Positions 8,424 to 16,510 of a stretch of 64,000 nt of DNA are shown piece by piece. Each line of letters begins with the position of its first letter. The stretch's first letter is position 1. The stretch comes from Bin87 sp034423575 (GTDB taxonomy: Bacteria; Chloroflexota; Dehalococcoidia; Lucifugimonadales; UBA3495): NCBI GenBank assembly GCA_034423575.1, contig DAOUIF010000048.1, positions 14,846 to 78,845 on the forward strand, read 5' to 3'. The translations under genes and the position numbers were made by a program. The notes beneath the pieces are model-generated. The model was not told the origin of the DNA, did no database searches, and worked only from the letters and a program-made list of their open reading frames with translations.

Positions 8424-9302
8424 TTACGCAACGGCCGGCATGACCTCGGAGGCCACGGTCTCCATCGCGGGGAAAACCACGTCAGGGTCGCCGGAGTAGG
8501 GAGAAACCACGATGCGGGAGATGCCGATGTCGGCGAAAGCCTGGGCGTTGGCGCGCATTTCCGCAGGCTCGGTTCCCAGGGCGAACCGCCCGGGCCGGCC
8601 TCCTTGCAGCGGCACGCTCACCGAAACGGGAATGGACGCCGGATCGCGGTCGGCGCGTTCGGCCCGCTCGTGCAGGTAACGGATGCCCTGGGCGAGGTCT
8701 TCAGGCGGCATGGCCGTGGGGTGCCAGCCATCACCGTGGCGGGCGGCGCGGCGGATGGCGGCGCGACTGGTCCCGCCGATGATCAGGGGGATACCTTCCG
8801 GCCGGACCGGTCGGGGTGAGAACGCCATGTCGGAGAACCGGAAGAATCGGCCGTCGTGGCGCGGCTCGTCGTCGCACCACAGGGTTTTCATGATCGCGAT
8901 GGATTCGTCGGTGTACGGACCGCGCTCGGCGAAAGGCACACCCAGGGCCTCGATCTCGGTGTCGATCACGCCCACGCCGACCCCCAGCGCGAGGCGACCG
9001 CCCGACAGTTGGTCCAGGGTCGCCGCCTGCTTGGCCAACCGCATCGGATTGTGGTAGGGCAGGACCAGCACGCTGGTGCCCAAGATGACTCGCTGCGTCT
9101 GGGCGGCGGCGAAGGTGAGGATGGTGAGCGGGTCGTAATAGGGCCGGTTTCCGAGGCGCTCGTACACGTAGCTGACGTTGAACACGTGGTCGCTGGCCCA
9201 GACCGAGTCGAAGCCGAGCTCCTCGGCGCGGGCTGCCACGCTGACCACGTCCTGGACGTTGGTGAGCCCCTGGTTGTTGGAGAGAGAAAAACCGATGTTC
9301 AT
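8424..9302 (-). CDS. LLM-class (luciferase-like) flavin/F420-dependent oxidoreductase
   Basis: This 292-residue TIM-barrel protein belongs to the luciferase-like monooxygenase superfamily: GFDSVWASDHVF near the N-terminus, LGTSVLVLPYHNP in the core, LSGGRLALGVGVG at the phosphate-binding strand and LIIGGTSRAAIRRAARHGDGW near the end. The length and these motifs fit the TIGR03619-like F420-dependent group. The substrate is unknown. It starts 25 bases downstream of the phosphotriesterase-like gene stop, on the same strand, so they are probably co-transcribed and may act on the same compound. Confidence 0.9.
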   Translation of the reverse strand: MNIGFSLSNNQGLTNVQDVVSVAARAEELGFDSVWASDHVFNVSYVYERLGNRPYYDPLTILTFAAAQTQRVILGTSVLVLPYHNPMRLAKQAATLDQLSGGRLALGVGVGVIDTEIEALGVPFAERGPYTDESIAIMKTLWCDDEPRHDGRFFRFSDMAFSPRPVRPEGIPLIIGGTSRAAIRRAARHGDGWHPTAMPPEDLAQGIRYLHERAERADRDPASIPVSVSVPLQGGRPGRFALGTEPAEMRANAQAFADIGISRIVVSPYSGDPDVVFPAMETVASEVMPAVA

Positions 9303-9327
9303 GGCGACCTCACGATGGGGGAGGGAA

Positions 9328-10278
9328 TCAGTCTTCGAAGAAACGGCGCGGGTTGTCGACCATCATGGCCTGCACGTCGGCGTCGGTGGCTCCGAGCTCG
9401 ATGAGACGGGGGAGGACGTTGCGGCTGATGAAGAGGTATCCGTCCGGGTTGAATTCCTCGCGCTCGCGCCGCATTTCCTCGGAGGGCTGGACCACAGGGG
9501 TGGAATGGTCGTGGGACAACATCAGGCGATGGGCCCAGCCGGCGTCGATGAGCTGCTTCACCACCTCAGTGCGCGTCTCCCATCGCGGGGTTTCCGGTGT
9601 GCGCCCGCCGGGATAACGGTCGAGGCCAAGCCAGACGCCTTCTTCCAGGAGGCCGATCAGGTAGCCGACGTCGGTGTCGTCGTTGCTGTGGCCAATGTAC
9701 ACCCGGTTGAGGTCAACACCTTCTTCTTTCAGGATGCGCACCTGCTCTTCGCCGACGCGGTCGGGCGACCAGGTGTGAGTGCTGATGCGGGTGCCGGTGG
9801 CGTTGCAGGCGCGGGCGGCGGCGCGCAGGACGATTTCTTCGTTTTCGGTTATCCCGCCGCGGTCGCTGGCGACTTTGATGATGCCGGCCTTGACGCCGCT
9901 GTCCTCAATGCCCTCCTCGATCTCCTTGATGAACAGGGCGGAGACGCGATCCACGGGGGCTCCCCAGAAGATGCGGGGCACGGCCAGGTGGTTCCCGGTG
10001 CAGGGGATGGCGTGGACACCGGAGCGGCGGCTCACCTCCTGCATCATGGCGACGTCGCGGCCGAGGTCGAAGGTGGTGACGTCGATGATGGTGCGGACGC
10101 CGCCCTCATAGGCTTCGGCAAGAGCAGTCGTGGCCGCGTTGGCGATGACCTGGCGGTCCTGGAAACCGGGGTAGGTCGCCGCCGCTCCGGCCGCCCCCAG
10201 GGTGATGTGCTCGTGGCTGAGGGTGAAGCCCATCTCGGAGGAGTCGATGGGACCGAGGACGGTGTTGACCTGCGTCAT
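9328..10278 (-). CDS. Phosphotriesterase-like metal-dependent hydrolase
   Basis: The 316-residue amidohydrolase-superfamily protein has the phosphotriesterase-family signature: SHEH (metal ligands His22 and His24), the bridging Lys in AGIIKVASDRG, His in ISTHTWS and IYIGHSND, and the catalytic Asp in LMLSHDHST. Relatives hydrolyse lactones, esters or organophosphates; the natural substrate here is most likely a lactone or ester (inference). ATG at 10278 follows GGAGGGAAC. A stable GAAA-loop hairpin sits about 20 bases upstream in the leader. Confidence 0.9.
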   Translation of the reverse strand: MTQVNTVLGPIDSSEMGFTLSHEHITLGAAGAAATYPGFQDRQVIANAATTALAEAYEGGVRTIIDVTTFDLGRDVAMMQEVSRRSGVHAIPCTGNHLAVPRIFWGAPVDRVSALFIKEIEEGIEDSGVKAGIIKVASDRGGITENEEIVLRAAARACNATGTRISTHTWSPDRVGEEQVRILKEEGVDLNRVYIGHSNDDTDVGYLIGLLEEGVWLGLDRYPGGRTPETPRWETRTEVVKQLIDAGWAHRLMLSHDHSTPVVQPSEEMRREREEFNPDGYLFISRNVLPRLIELGATDADVQAMMVDNPRRFFED

Positions 10279-10297
10279 AGTGGTTCCCTCCGGCTGG

Positions 10298-10317
10298 ATT
10301 CCGGCTTTCGCCGGAAT
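10298..10317 (-). repeat. Leader hairpin with GAAA tetraloop (copy 1)
   Basis: On the minus strand ATTCCGGC-GAAA-GCCGGAAT forms a perfect eight-base stem closed by a GNRA tetraloop, 19 bases upstream of the phosphotriesterase-like start. A second copy with a compensatory G/C-to-T/A change in the stem lies at 21951-21970, also just upstream of a minus-strand gene. Confidence 0.7.
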
Positions 10318-10331
10318 AACGAAAATTATGC

Positions 10332-10769
10332 TTATGTCAAATGAATGATTTCAACGTCGCCCCAGTGCCGTTGCAGGTGCTCGGCGACGAGCCGGCGGTG
10401 GCACCTTTCAGGTTGGGGCTCGCTGCACAACAGGCAACTGTCCGCGATTATATCCTGCGGGATGGCGGCGCGGATCAGCCGGCGTTCGATGATGGAGTGA
10501 AATTGGGGCACGTACTCATCCCAGGTTATGTCGCGTTTCCGGTAGCCGTCCAGCAAGGCGTCGGTGGGCGAGAGTCGGGGCAGGTGGACGTAATCCATGC
10601 CGCAGAGTTCGCGCAGGAACCACGGCAGGTCGCTTTTCTTGGAGAACCCGGCCAATCCCGACGTGTTGCGCAGTCGCACATCGACCACGCGCTTGGCGCC
10701 CGATTCCCGGAGCAGGCCGAAGAACTCGGCGGCAGACTTCCGGGTGAAGCCGATGGTGTAGAGTTTCAC
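10332..10769 (-). CDS. DUF488-family protein
   Basis: The 145-residue product begins KLYTIGFTRKSAAEFF and has VVDVRL, CSEPQPERCHRRLVAEHL and other DUF488 marks. This small alpha/beta family has a conserved Cys/His pattern and no settled biochemical role; members are often called uncharacterised and some lie near DNA repair genes. The GTG at 10769 is the start. A TATAAC -10 element sits only six bases upstream, so the message may be leaderless. The hairpin at 10298 separates it from the next gene. Confidence 0.85.
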   Translation of the reverse strand: MKLYTIGFTRKSAAEFFGLLRESGAKRVVDVRLRNTSGLAGFSKKSDLPWFLRELCGMDYVHLPRLSPTDALLDGYRKRDITWDEYVPQFHSIIERRLIRAAIPQDIIADSCLLCSEPQPERCHRRLVAEHLQRHWGDVEIIHLT

Positions 10770-10775
10770 GGCGCC

Positions 10776-10781
10776 GTTATA
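10776..10781 (-). promoter_or_regulatory. -10 element TATAAC, leaderless DUF488 promoter
   Basis: TATAAC on the minus strand ends six bases before the GTG of the DUF488 gene. No ribosome site fits in between, so a leaderless transcript is suggested. Confidence 0.4.
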
Positions 10782-10898
10782 GCTCGATCGTTAGGCCACC
10801 GTTTTGGACCCAAGGCGGTTTGTGGTGAATCCACGTTGACCGCGCCGTCACTATCAAACCACTTGTGTGATCTGATTAGTGCCTTTCCGGTGAGCATC

Positions 10899-11414
10899 TC
10901 AGCTTTCTGCTCTGTCGTCTCTAGACGACGGAGGATTTCGAATTATCGTGGCGATACCGATCATTGTTCGTATGAAACGAACGAAGTTGAGTAGCGTCGC
11001 GACGGATGCAATCCAAAACGGCCATGCGACCCACGGACTCGGATCGGAATCGGTGTCTATTTGACGTGCGGCTAGACTTATCATAGCTGTCGCAAGGAGG
11101 AGCCAAATAACGGTTTTAAGCTGGTTCCAAATGTTGTCTGCGTGTCGTGGCGAACTTGTGATCAGTCGCATCCGTGGGTTGGTCCACCAAGTGGTCAGAA
11201 TGGTTAGGTTGGTAATCACAATCCCAGTCATCGTACCCGCCATCAGCGCCACCGTGATGTAAAGTTCGCGCGGCGTCCCAAGAGCCTGAGACACCGACCA
11301 TTCGCATATCCCTGGAATGTATCGCGTGGCAGGAATAGTTACCCCAGCTAATGCTCCAACAGCGGTAGCTGATATGGTTGGGTATTGGTTCCAGGGGTTT
11401 GCAAGACGAACCAT
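10899..11414 (-). CDS. Small multi-span membrane protein (171 aa), unknown
   Basis: The ATG at 11414 is preceded by a near-ideal AAAGGAGGG site. The 171 residues contain three clear hydrophobic spans (ELYITVALMAGTMTGIVI, LKTVIWLLLATAMISLAA, WVAWPFWIASVATLLNFV) and a weaker first one near residues 14-32, with a short basic cytosolic tail. No family recognised. The start lies 67 bases inside the 3' end of the interrupted gene at 11348-11668, so the two were evidently a translationally coupled pair of cytosolic plus membrane protein before the element inserted. That architecture recurs in two-gene defence or signalling systems, but no homology supports a specific assignment. Confidence 0.7.
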   Translation of the reverse strand: MVRLANPWNQYPTISATAVGALAGVTIPATRYIPGICEWSVSQALGTPRELYITVALMAGTMTGIVITNLTILTTWWTNPRMRLITSSPRHADNIWNQLKTVIWLLLATAMISLAARQIDTDSDPSPWVAWPFWIASVATLLNFVRFIRTMIGIATIIRNPPSSRDDRAES

Positions 11415-11668
11415 GTGGAGTCCCTCCTTTCAGGGTCAATATACTGGAAAGTCTCCGTGATGGCGGCATCGATCTGGTTGTAGGCGTCGTTGTCGTCAAG
11501 CGCTCCGCTGGGCGAGGGCTTTTTCCGGATTTGTTTTTGCACTGAACTCACGTCTAACAATAGATCTACTGCAAAGCTTTTGGAAGCCGCGTCGGCGTGA
11601 CCTCGCACCGTAAGGCGCTTCGGTCTCGGAGCACGGCCTTGCGCAATGAAGCCGATTAGCGGCTCTAG
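11348..11668 (-). pseudogene. 3' half of a gene interrupted by the 8.4 kb element
   Basis: This minus-strand frame encodes about 105 residues (LIGFIAQGRAPRPKRLTVRG ... PYQLPLLEH) and is open up to the CTAG at 11665-11668. Joining the CTAG to the identical CTAG at 20102-20105 continues the reading frame of the 5' half at 20102-20783 without a shift, giving one 332-residue protein. The only local start, GTG 11608, has no ribosome site, so this half is probably not expressed properly. Family unknown. The 3' end overlaps the membrane-protein gene at 11414. Confidence 0.75.
11665..11668. repeat. Left target-site duplication CTAG
   Basis: CTAG directly abuts the left inverted repeat and is repeated at 20102-20105 beside the right one. 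It fits the YTAR four-base target preference of IS5-group elements. Confidence 0.75.
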
Positions 11669-11684
11669 AGCCTGTTGACAAATT
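11669..11684 (+). repeat. Left terminal inverted repeat
   Basis: AGCCTGTTGACAAATT, read inward. It matches the reverse complement of 20086-20101 at 14 of 16 positions. It lies 213 bases beyond the transposase stop. Confidence 0.75.
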
Positions 11685-11881
11685 AGGGGATTGTGCGGGT
11701 CTGGTCAACCGATCAGGTGTCTGAAATCGCTCAGCACGGAGCGCGAATGTCACCGATTGATGGGGCTGATGTCAAATGATCGTTGGGCCTCTCAAAACGT
11801 ACGACGCTGCATGACGCCCGATGTCTCCCGGCCCTGTTTGGAGAGCCGGGATCTCGAGCAACGACTGATGAGTTTGCCGGA

Positions 11882-12919
11882 CTAACGACCGGCCAGATAT
11901 TGAGACTGGCGCCCTTTGCGTTCCCGGGTCCGCAGTACCCACGTCACCAAGTGAAGGCCGGCGCAGAACGTATCCGACAGTTTGTGGTAGCGGGTACTGA
12001 TGCCGCGGAACTCTTTGAGGTCGCTGAACAGGTTTTCGACCAGGTGCCTTCCCTTGTAGGAATATCGGTCGTGGGGGATCTGCGGGTTCCGGTTCGCCTT
12101 GGACGGGATGGTTGCATCGATCCCCAACTCGGCCAGGTACGCGCGGACCGCATTGGTGTCGTACGCCCGGTCCGCCAGGAGCTCCCGGATATCAGCAGTA
12201 GGCAGTCCGTCAAGGAGTTCTCCCAGGTGATGGGCTTCAAAGGAATTGCCCGGGAGCAGTGAAAATCTGACCAGTTTCCCGTTCCTGTCCGCCAATGCCA
12301 GCAGGTTGGTGTTGAGGCCGCCCTTCGTTTTGCCGATGGCCTGCGCAAGGCGGGACTCATCGGGGGTCCGTTCGCCGCGGCGGGCGCCGGTACCATGCTG
12401 GTGGACCTTCACGAAGGAGCCATCGACCATGACGACCTCGAGGTCCAGTTCCTTGGCCAGCGACATGAACATCCTCAGGAACGCGCCCCGCCGGCACATC
12501 CGTCGGAACGCCTGATAGACCGAGTTCCATTTGCCGAAGTACCGATCCAGGTCCCGCCACGGTGCTCCGGTGCGGAAGATCCAAAGGATGCCCTCAAGGG
12601 TGCGACGGAGGTACTTCGCATTTCGCCCCCGCCCCTTGACGATCAGAAACTTCTTCACGCGCCGCCATTGCCGGTCATTGATCACCAGGCGAGGCAGGTC
12701 ATCGGACGGTTTGCGGGCGTTCTTGCCCTGTTTCCGCTGGCGGGCAGGCGTTTCGGACGTCGCCGGGCAGGTTTCGCGCTTCCCGGACGCCGTGGTACTA
12801 TTATCAAGAACTGGCTCAAGTGTCGAGCTGGGCGGTTCAGGGGCCGCGGCTGAGGGCTCAATCTCCCGCGGCTCCCGCTTTGACTTCGGTTTACCGAAGC
12901 CGGGAGCTCTTTCTCGCAT
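11882..12919 (-). CDS. IS5-family (IS427-like) DDE transposase
   Basis: The ATG at 12919 has GGAGG at ideal spacing and gives 345 residues. From about residue 75 the protein is a standard IS5-family transposase: INDRQWRRVKKFL, TLEGILWIFRTGAPWRDL, first catalytic Asp in VVMVDGSFVKVHQHG, second in LLADRAYDTN, and the Glu in RHLVENLFSDLKEFRGISTR. All three catalytic residues are present and there is no frameshift, unlike the two-frame layout common in IS427 relatives. The first 75 residues are an unusual Pro/Ser/basic extension. A minus-strand TATAAT at 13003-13008 could drive it. Confidence 0.92.
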   Translation of the reverse strand: MRERAPGFGKPKSKREPREIEPSAAAPEPPSSTLEPVLDNSTTASGKRETCPATSETPARQRKQGKNARKPSDDLPRLVINDRQWRRVKKFLIVKGRGRNAKYLRRTLEGILWIFRTGAPWRDLDRYFGKWNSVYQAFRRMCRRGAFLRMFMSLAKELDLEVVMVDGSFVKVHQHGTGARRGERTPDESRLAQAIGKTKGGLNTNLLALADRNGKLVRFSLLPGNSFEAHHLGELLDGLPTADIRELLADRAYDTNAVRAYLAELGIDATIPSKANRNPQIPHDRYSYKGRHLVENLFSDLKEFRGISTRYHKLSDTFCAGLHLVTWVLRTRERKGRQSQYLAGR

Positions 12920-13715
12920 TGGGGCGCCTCCTGCAAAGGTGGACACTGCTGACGGCTGGTTGTCATGCTGATTTTTGCTCCTTGGGTAAGAACGTGCGTG
13001 CTATTATACCCCCCGGCCGTTGCCACGTTGCGGACGTAGCCGGTTGACGGGCGGATGCGCCAAACCACAGCGGCCGTTAGTACAACGGGATAGGCGACCG
13101 GGACTGCGCTCACGGCAGAACGACTACAGGAGTCCGGCATCCACCGTGTCGTGGCTTGAGTGACCCGGGCGTGGGTCAAAGGGCACGGGCAGTGGCCCGT
13201 GCGCAGTGCACTATCCGGCCTATCGAGGGTGGGGCTCAGGGCTCGTGATTATCTGAGCCTCGGTCCCACTATCAGATCCCTGTAGGTACAGGGAGATCCT
13301 GCTATATCCATGCAGGACACCTTGATGTTCACCGGGCTTGGACCTCTTGTCAATCCTTGACGGACGCCAAAGTCTTCAAAAGAGGGAAATAAGCGCCGCC
13401 TCCAGGCGTGCGACCTATTTCTCGGCCGCTTGACGTGACGTTGCGCGTCCGCATCCCGGTAATCAGACGTTTTGCAACCGGATGGCTCGAAACGGTAATG
13501 GTCTTTGAGCACGTTATACGTTGCGATGGGGTAGTGCCCGTGATAGGCTTGGCGTCGCCACAGAGCCTCTAACGGCTTGCCTTACGCCTTATAGGGCGTA
13601 CCTCGCTGAATTTTTGACGACGGTGGGCACCTCCCGTGCCTTCCTTGTGAGAATTCGGCGTGGCCTGGGGCTCTGTGGCAAGTGACCCACTGCGTCTTCG
13701 CAAGGGAGGTGCCAC
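12920..13715. other. Non-coding spacer with several hairpins
   Basis: No convincing gene is seen in this 796-base stretch inside the element. It has TGACCC/GGGTCA (13161-13178), GCACGGGC/GCCCGTGC (13183-13190 with 13195-13202, four-base loop), a CCCTG/CAGGG hairpin near 13278-13293 and a TACGCC/GGCGTA pair near 13581-13600. The start of the next gene has GGGAGGTG. The hairpins could be transposition, transcription-termination or regulatory structures; nothing distinguishes these. Confidence 0.5.
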
Positions 13716-16337
13716 ATGGTCCGTCGCATCCGCTCGCTGCCCCGGGGTCTCAATCACCGCCTGCTGCCAACGTCTGCCACAGTCGCAACGGCAGGCGTTT
13801 TCGTTGGCCTATTGGTCCTTGTCCTGTGGTCGTGGTCCGATGGCGTCCCACCGGCGCAGGGCCATCCCCACGAACCGGACGGCATGGACGGGCGCCCGCC
13901 TGGTCCCACTCATCCCGCCCCTACTCCCACGCCAATTCCAGCGCCTGCTTCACGAGCCGATGCGGCGGCTCTAATCCAGAAAACGGGCGATGGCGAAACC
14001 CTCCCAACGACTCAAGACGGAGACAATGGATTGGGAGCTTTCACTTTAACGGTCGTGTCAACGATGGCTAGCCGAGACACCGGGAGCGCCTCTGGGCCTG
14101 TTCGGGAGTTTCATGCAACTCCCGTGCCCAATAGGTTACGCAGCCGTTTTTCCGATAGCGCACCGGTCCCTGCGGGGATACTGAAAACGGTCCGAGAAAC
14201 TGGAGTTGATCACTCGCCGGCAAAAGGTGGCATGACCGGCGTTTCCAACATCAGAACAGAACCTGGTCATCTACCTGAACAAACCGGCGCCCCGGCTACC
14301 ATCACCACGACTGACGGACCATTCAGCGTAATCGCTACATCCACCAGCAGCATCACGGTGGCATGGGCTGCAACGAACCGCTATCCAGCCGGAGCCAACA
14401 TTTACCGTGACGGCAGGCTGGTAGCTCACCTCACTTCCGGCACGGATGCTTTCATTGACCAGGTCTTGGTTCCCAACACCAGTTACCGCTATGTAGTCCA
14501 AGGCGAGCTGTCCACCGGAGACACGGAGACCTCGGAATACGCCATCACGACCCTGGCCAGCGAACCGGAAGTAGCCATCTTCATGGCTCGGAAACCGGGC
14601 AGTTTTCAGGTGCCCATCGTGAACATCACCGACCCGGATTATACGGAGTACCGGGTCCGGGTTTTCGAGGGAGGCGTTTTGCGGAGGACGACACCCTGGA
14701 GCGACGACCGATGCGTTGACATTCAGGGCGTGGCTCCGGGCCGGACGTATGTCGTGCAGGTGCAGGGTCGCAATCTGGATGGGGTGATAACCACCACGCC
14801 GGTCAACGTTGCCGGCGAGCCCTTCAACAGCGGATTGCTGGCGTGGACGCCGGCGACACTGCCGGTCAACGACGCGTGGGCAAAACGCGAGATCGATGCC
14901 GCCGCCGACATCTATGGACTGACTGGCACGGCCCGGGCCTGGATGCATCGACATATCCAGGTCAGAAGAATGGCGGGAGAGCCGGGATGGGCCGGGGTTT
15001 GGGCCAACAACCTGGGCATTGGTCATCCTGATCCCTGGACCATGATGCACGAAACGATGCACCTGTTCTGGAGTTACTGGGACGGCTTCCCGGAATCCTG
15101 CGACAAGTTGAATCTCCATTCCTTCCGAAGAGACGTCGTCACCTTCATGACGGTGTTTCGGGCGCTGGATAACCAGGAACTGGCTAACCCCATGGAGCGG
15201 TGGCGGCCGTATTACGAGTCGATGATCCGAGGCTTGCCGGACCGGATTGACGGCGCACCCACGGCGACCCTCATCGCGAACGAGCAGTTTTATCGCCTCT
15301 GGCATCACCTGTACCACATCCACGAGACCAACGTGCCGGCGTTCGCGGCACAGAACATGTCCCTTATCCCGCCCAGATTGAGGCGCTACTATGTCGGGTT
15401 TCTGAAAGATGATGGTCGGGAAACTTCCTGGCATTGGGAATCGCAACGCAAGACGCATCTCCAATCCTACGACCGAGACCTTTGGCGTACCGCGTATGGC
15501 CCCTTTTCGTTGCCCCAGCTTGAACAATGGAGATTGCCCTACATTGCCCTCGACTTTAGAACGGGTCGCTTGTCGGAGCCGCTCAGAACCCAAATTGACG
15601 ATGCGAAACGGCAGAAACTGATCGATTTCATCGAAACGCTGCCGTATGTGAATGGGAACGGCTATTTCCGCACTTGCCAGAACCCGGACCTTTACTTCGG
15701 GCGCCGATATGTACGCGAACATTTCAGGCTGTCGCTGTCCTATCTGCACGACATCTATCCCGAGCTGGAACATCTTGCGCTGTCCGAGGCGGAACGGCAG
15801 GCGGTGGTCGGTGCTTGGCAGACCATTTTTGACGGTCCTCTCTACCATGCCCAGGGCCGACAGCACGTGCTGGACAGGATCAGGGCCGACCCAAATCTGC
15901 CGAGCCTGTATCACGACGCGTTCACCAACGTCGTCGCCATGGTGGAGAAGTACGAATACCAGTCGCAATGGTTGTCCGTGCCGTTCTTCGGTGACGCCGG
16001 GCCATTCGGCGCTGCGGCCTATGTGACGGAACCTCTGTCCGTTGACCCCCGTGGTCCGCAGAACGTGGTCGTATCTGTCGATGATCAAAGGCGCATCCGT
16101 GTGGAATGGGACGCGCCGGCCATCATCATCGAACCCAGATGGTACCGCACCAATTTCAGCAACGAGTGCCTCGATAGCATCGGGGGTCATTTTCAATACC
16201 ACGAATCCGTCATGGAGTCAGGCCGCAACCGGGCTACCTACCCTCCGTATTATCCAGGCAATTATCAGATCTGCGTTGCGCTCATCAACGGTGACCATGA
16301 GTATGAGGTCTGCCATCAAAACGTACCAGTGGAATGA
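13716..16337 (+). CDS. Large secreted or anchored protein with FN3-like region and HExxH motif
   Basis: The ATG at 13716 follows GGGAGGTG and opens 873 residues. A basic N-terminus and hydrophobic segment (about 21-40) indicate export or anchoring, followed by a Pro/Thr linker (60-80). Residues 195-285 look like a fibronectin type III domain (SSITVAWAA, NTSYRYVVQGEL), with a second beta-sandwich-like part to about 370. Then comes a helical domain with MMHETMHLFW: His445, Glu446 and His449 form a zincin HExxH site. The third ligand is not obvious, so the clan is unknown. It is cargo of the 8.4 kb element. A secreted metallopeptidase is the best guess. Confidence 0.7.
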   Translation: MVRRIRSLPRGLNHRLLPTSATVATAGVFVGLLVLVLWSWSDGVPPAQGHPHEPDGMDGRPPGPTHPAPTPTPIPAPASRADAAALIQKTGDGETLPTTQDGDNGLGAFTLTVVSTMASRDTGSASGPVREFHATPVPNRLRSRFSDSAPVPAGILKTVRETGVDHSPAKGGMTGVSNIRTEPGHLPEQTGAPATITTTDGPFSVIATSTSSITVAWAATNRYPAGANIYRDGRLVAHLTSGTDAFIDQVLVPNTSYRYVVQGELSTGDTETSEYAITTLASEPEVAIFMARKPGSFQVPIVNITDPDYTEYRVRVFEGGVLRRTTPWSDDRCVDIQGVAPGRTYVVQVQGRNLDGVITTTPVNVAGEPFNSGLLAWTPATLPVNDAWAKREIDAAADIYGLTGTARAWMHRHIQVRRMAGEPGWAGVWANNLGIGHPDPWTMMHETMHLFWSYWDGFPESCDKLNLHSFRRDVVTFMTVFRALDNQELANPMERWRPYYESMIRGLPDRIDGAPTATLIANEQFYRLWHHLYHIHETNVPAFAAQNMSLIPPRLRRYYVGFLKDDGRETSWHWESQRKTHLQSYDRDLWRTAYGPFSLPQLEQWRLPYIALDFRTGRLSEPLRTQIDDAKRQKLIDFIETLPYVNGNGYFRTCQNPDLYFGRRYVREHFRLSLSYLHDIYPELEHLALSEAERQAVVGAWQTIFDGPLYHAQGRQHVLDRIRADPNLPSLYHDAFTNVVAMVEKYEYQSQWLSVPFFGDAGPFGAAAYVTEPLSVDPRGPQNVVVSVDDQRRIRVEWDAPAIIIEPRWYRTNFSNECLDSIGGHFQYHESVMESGRNRATYPPYYPGNYQICVALINGDHEYEVCHQNVPVE

Positions 16338-16510
16338 ACTTCGATCCCGTTGCCGCAAGAAAAGCCAGTTGGATCCCAGGCGGCAAGACGATTATTGCCA
16401 GCGACCCCAAAGCGCTTCCCGTTCGATTTACGCCACAGCCTCGATGATCAACGTCCCGTCAGATGGTCCACGGCCGCTGTCGTAAAGCCAGACGACCCGA
16501 GGAGTACATC

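Noticed and set aside
9178..10344. A 388-codon plus-strand ORF opposite the phosphotriesterase-like gene
   Set aside because: It is the antisense shadow; its apparent composition (Ala, Gly, Val, Asp) is the complement of the real gene.
13000..13300. An inner inverted repeat that would make the transposase a short stand-alone IS
   Set aside because: No copy of CTGTTGACAAATT was found upstream of the transposase; the only partner of the left end is at 20086-20101.
14271..16202. A 643-codon minus-strand ORF opposite the HExxH protein
   Set aside because: It is the antisense shadow of a G+C-rich gene. The plus strand has a signal sequence, FN3 pattern and a zinc motif, whereas the antisense frame is low-complexity and without motifs.
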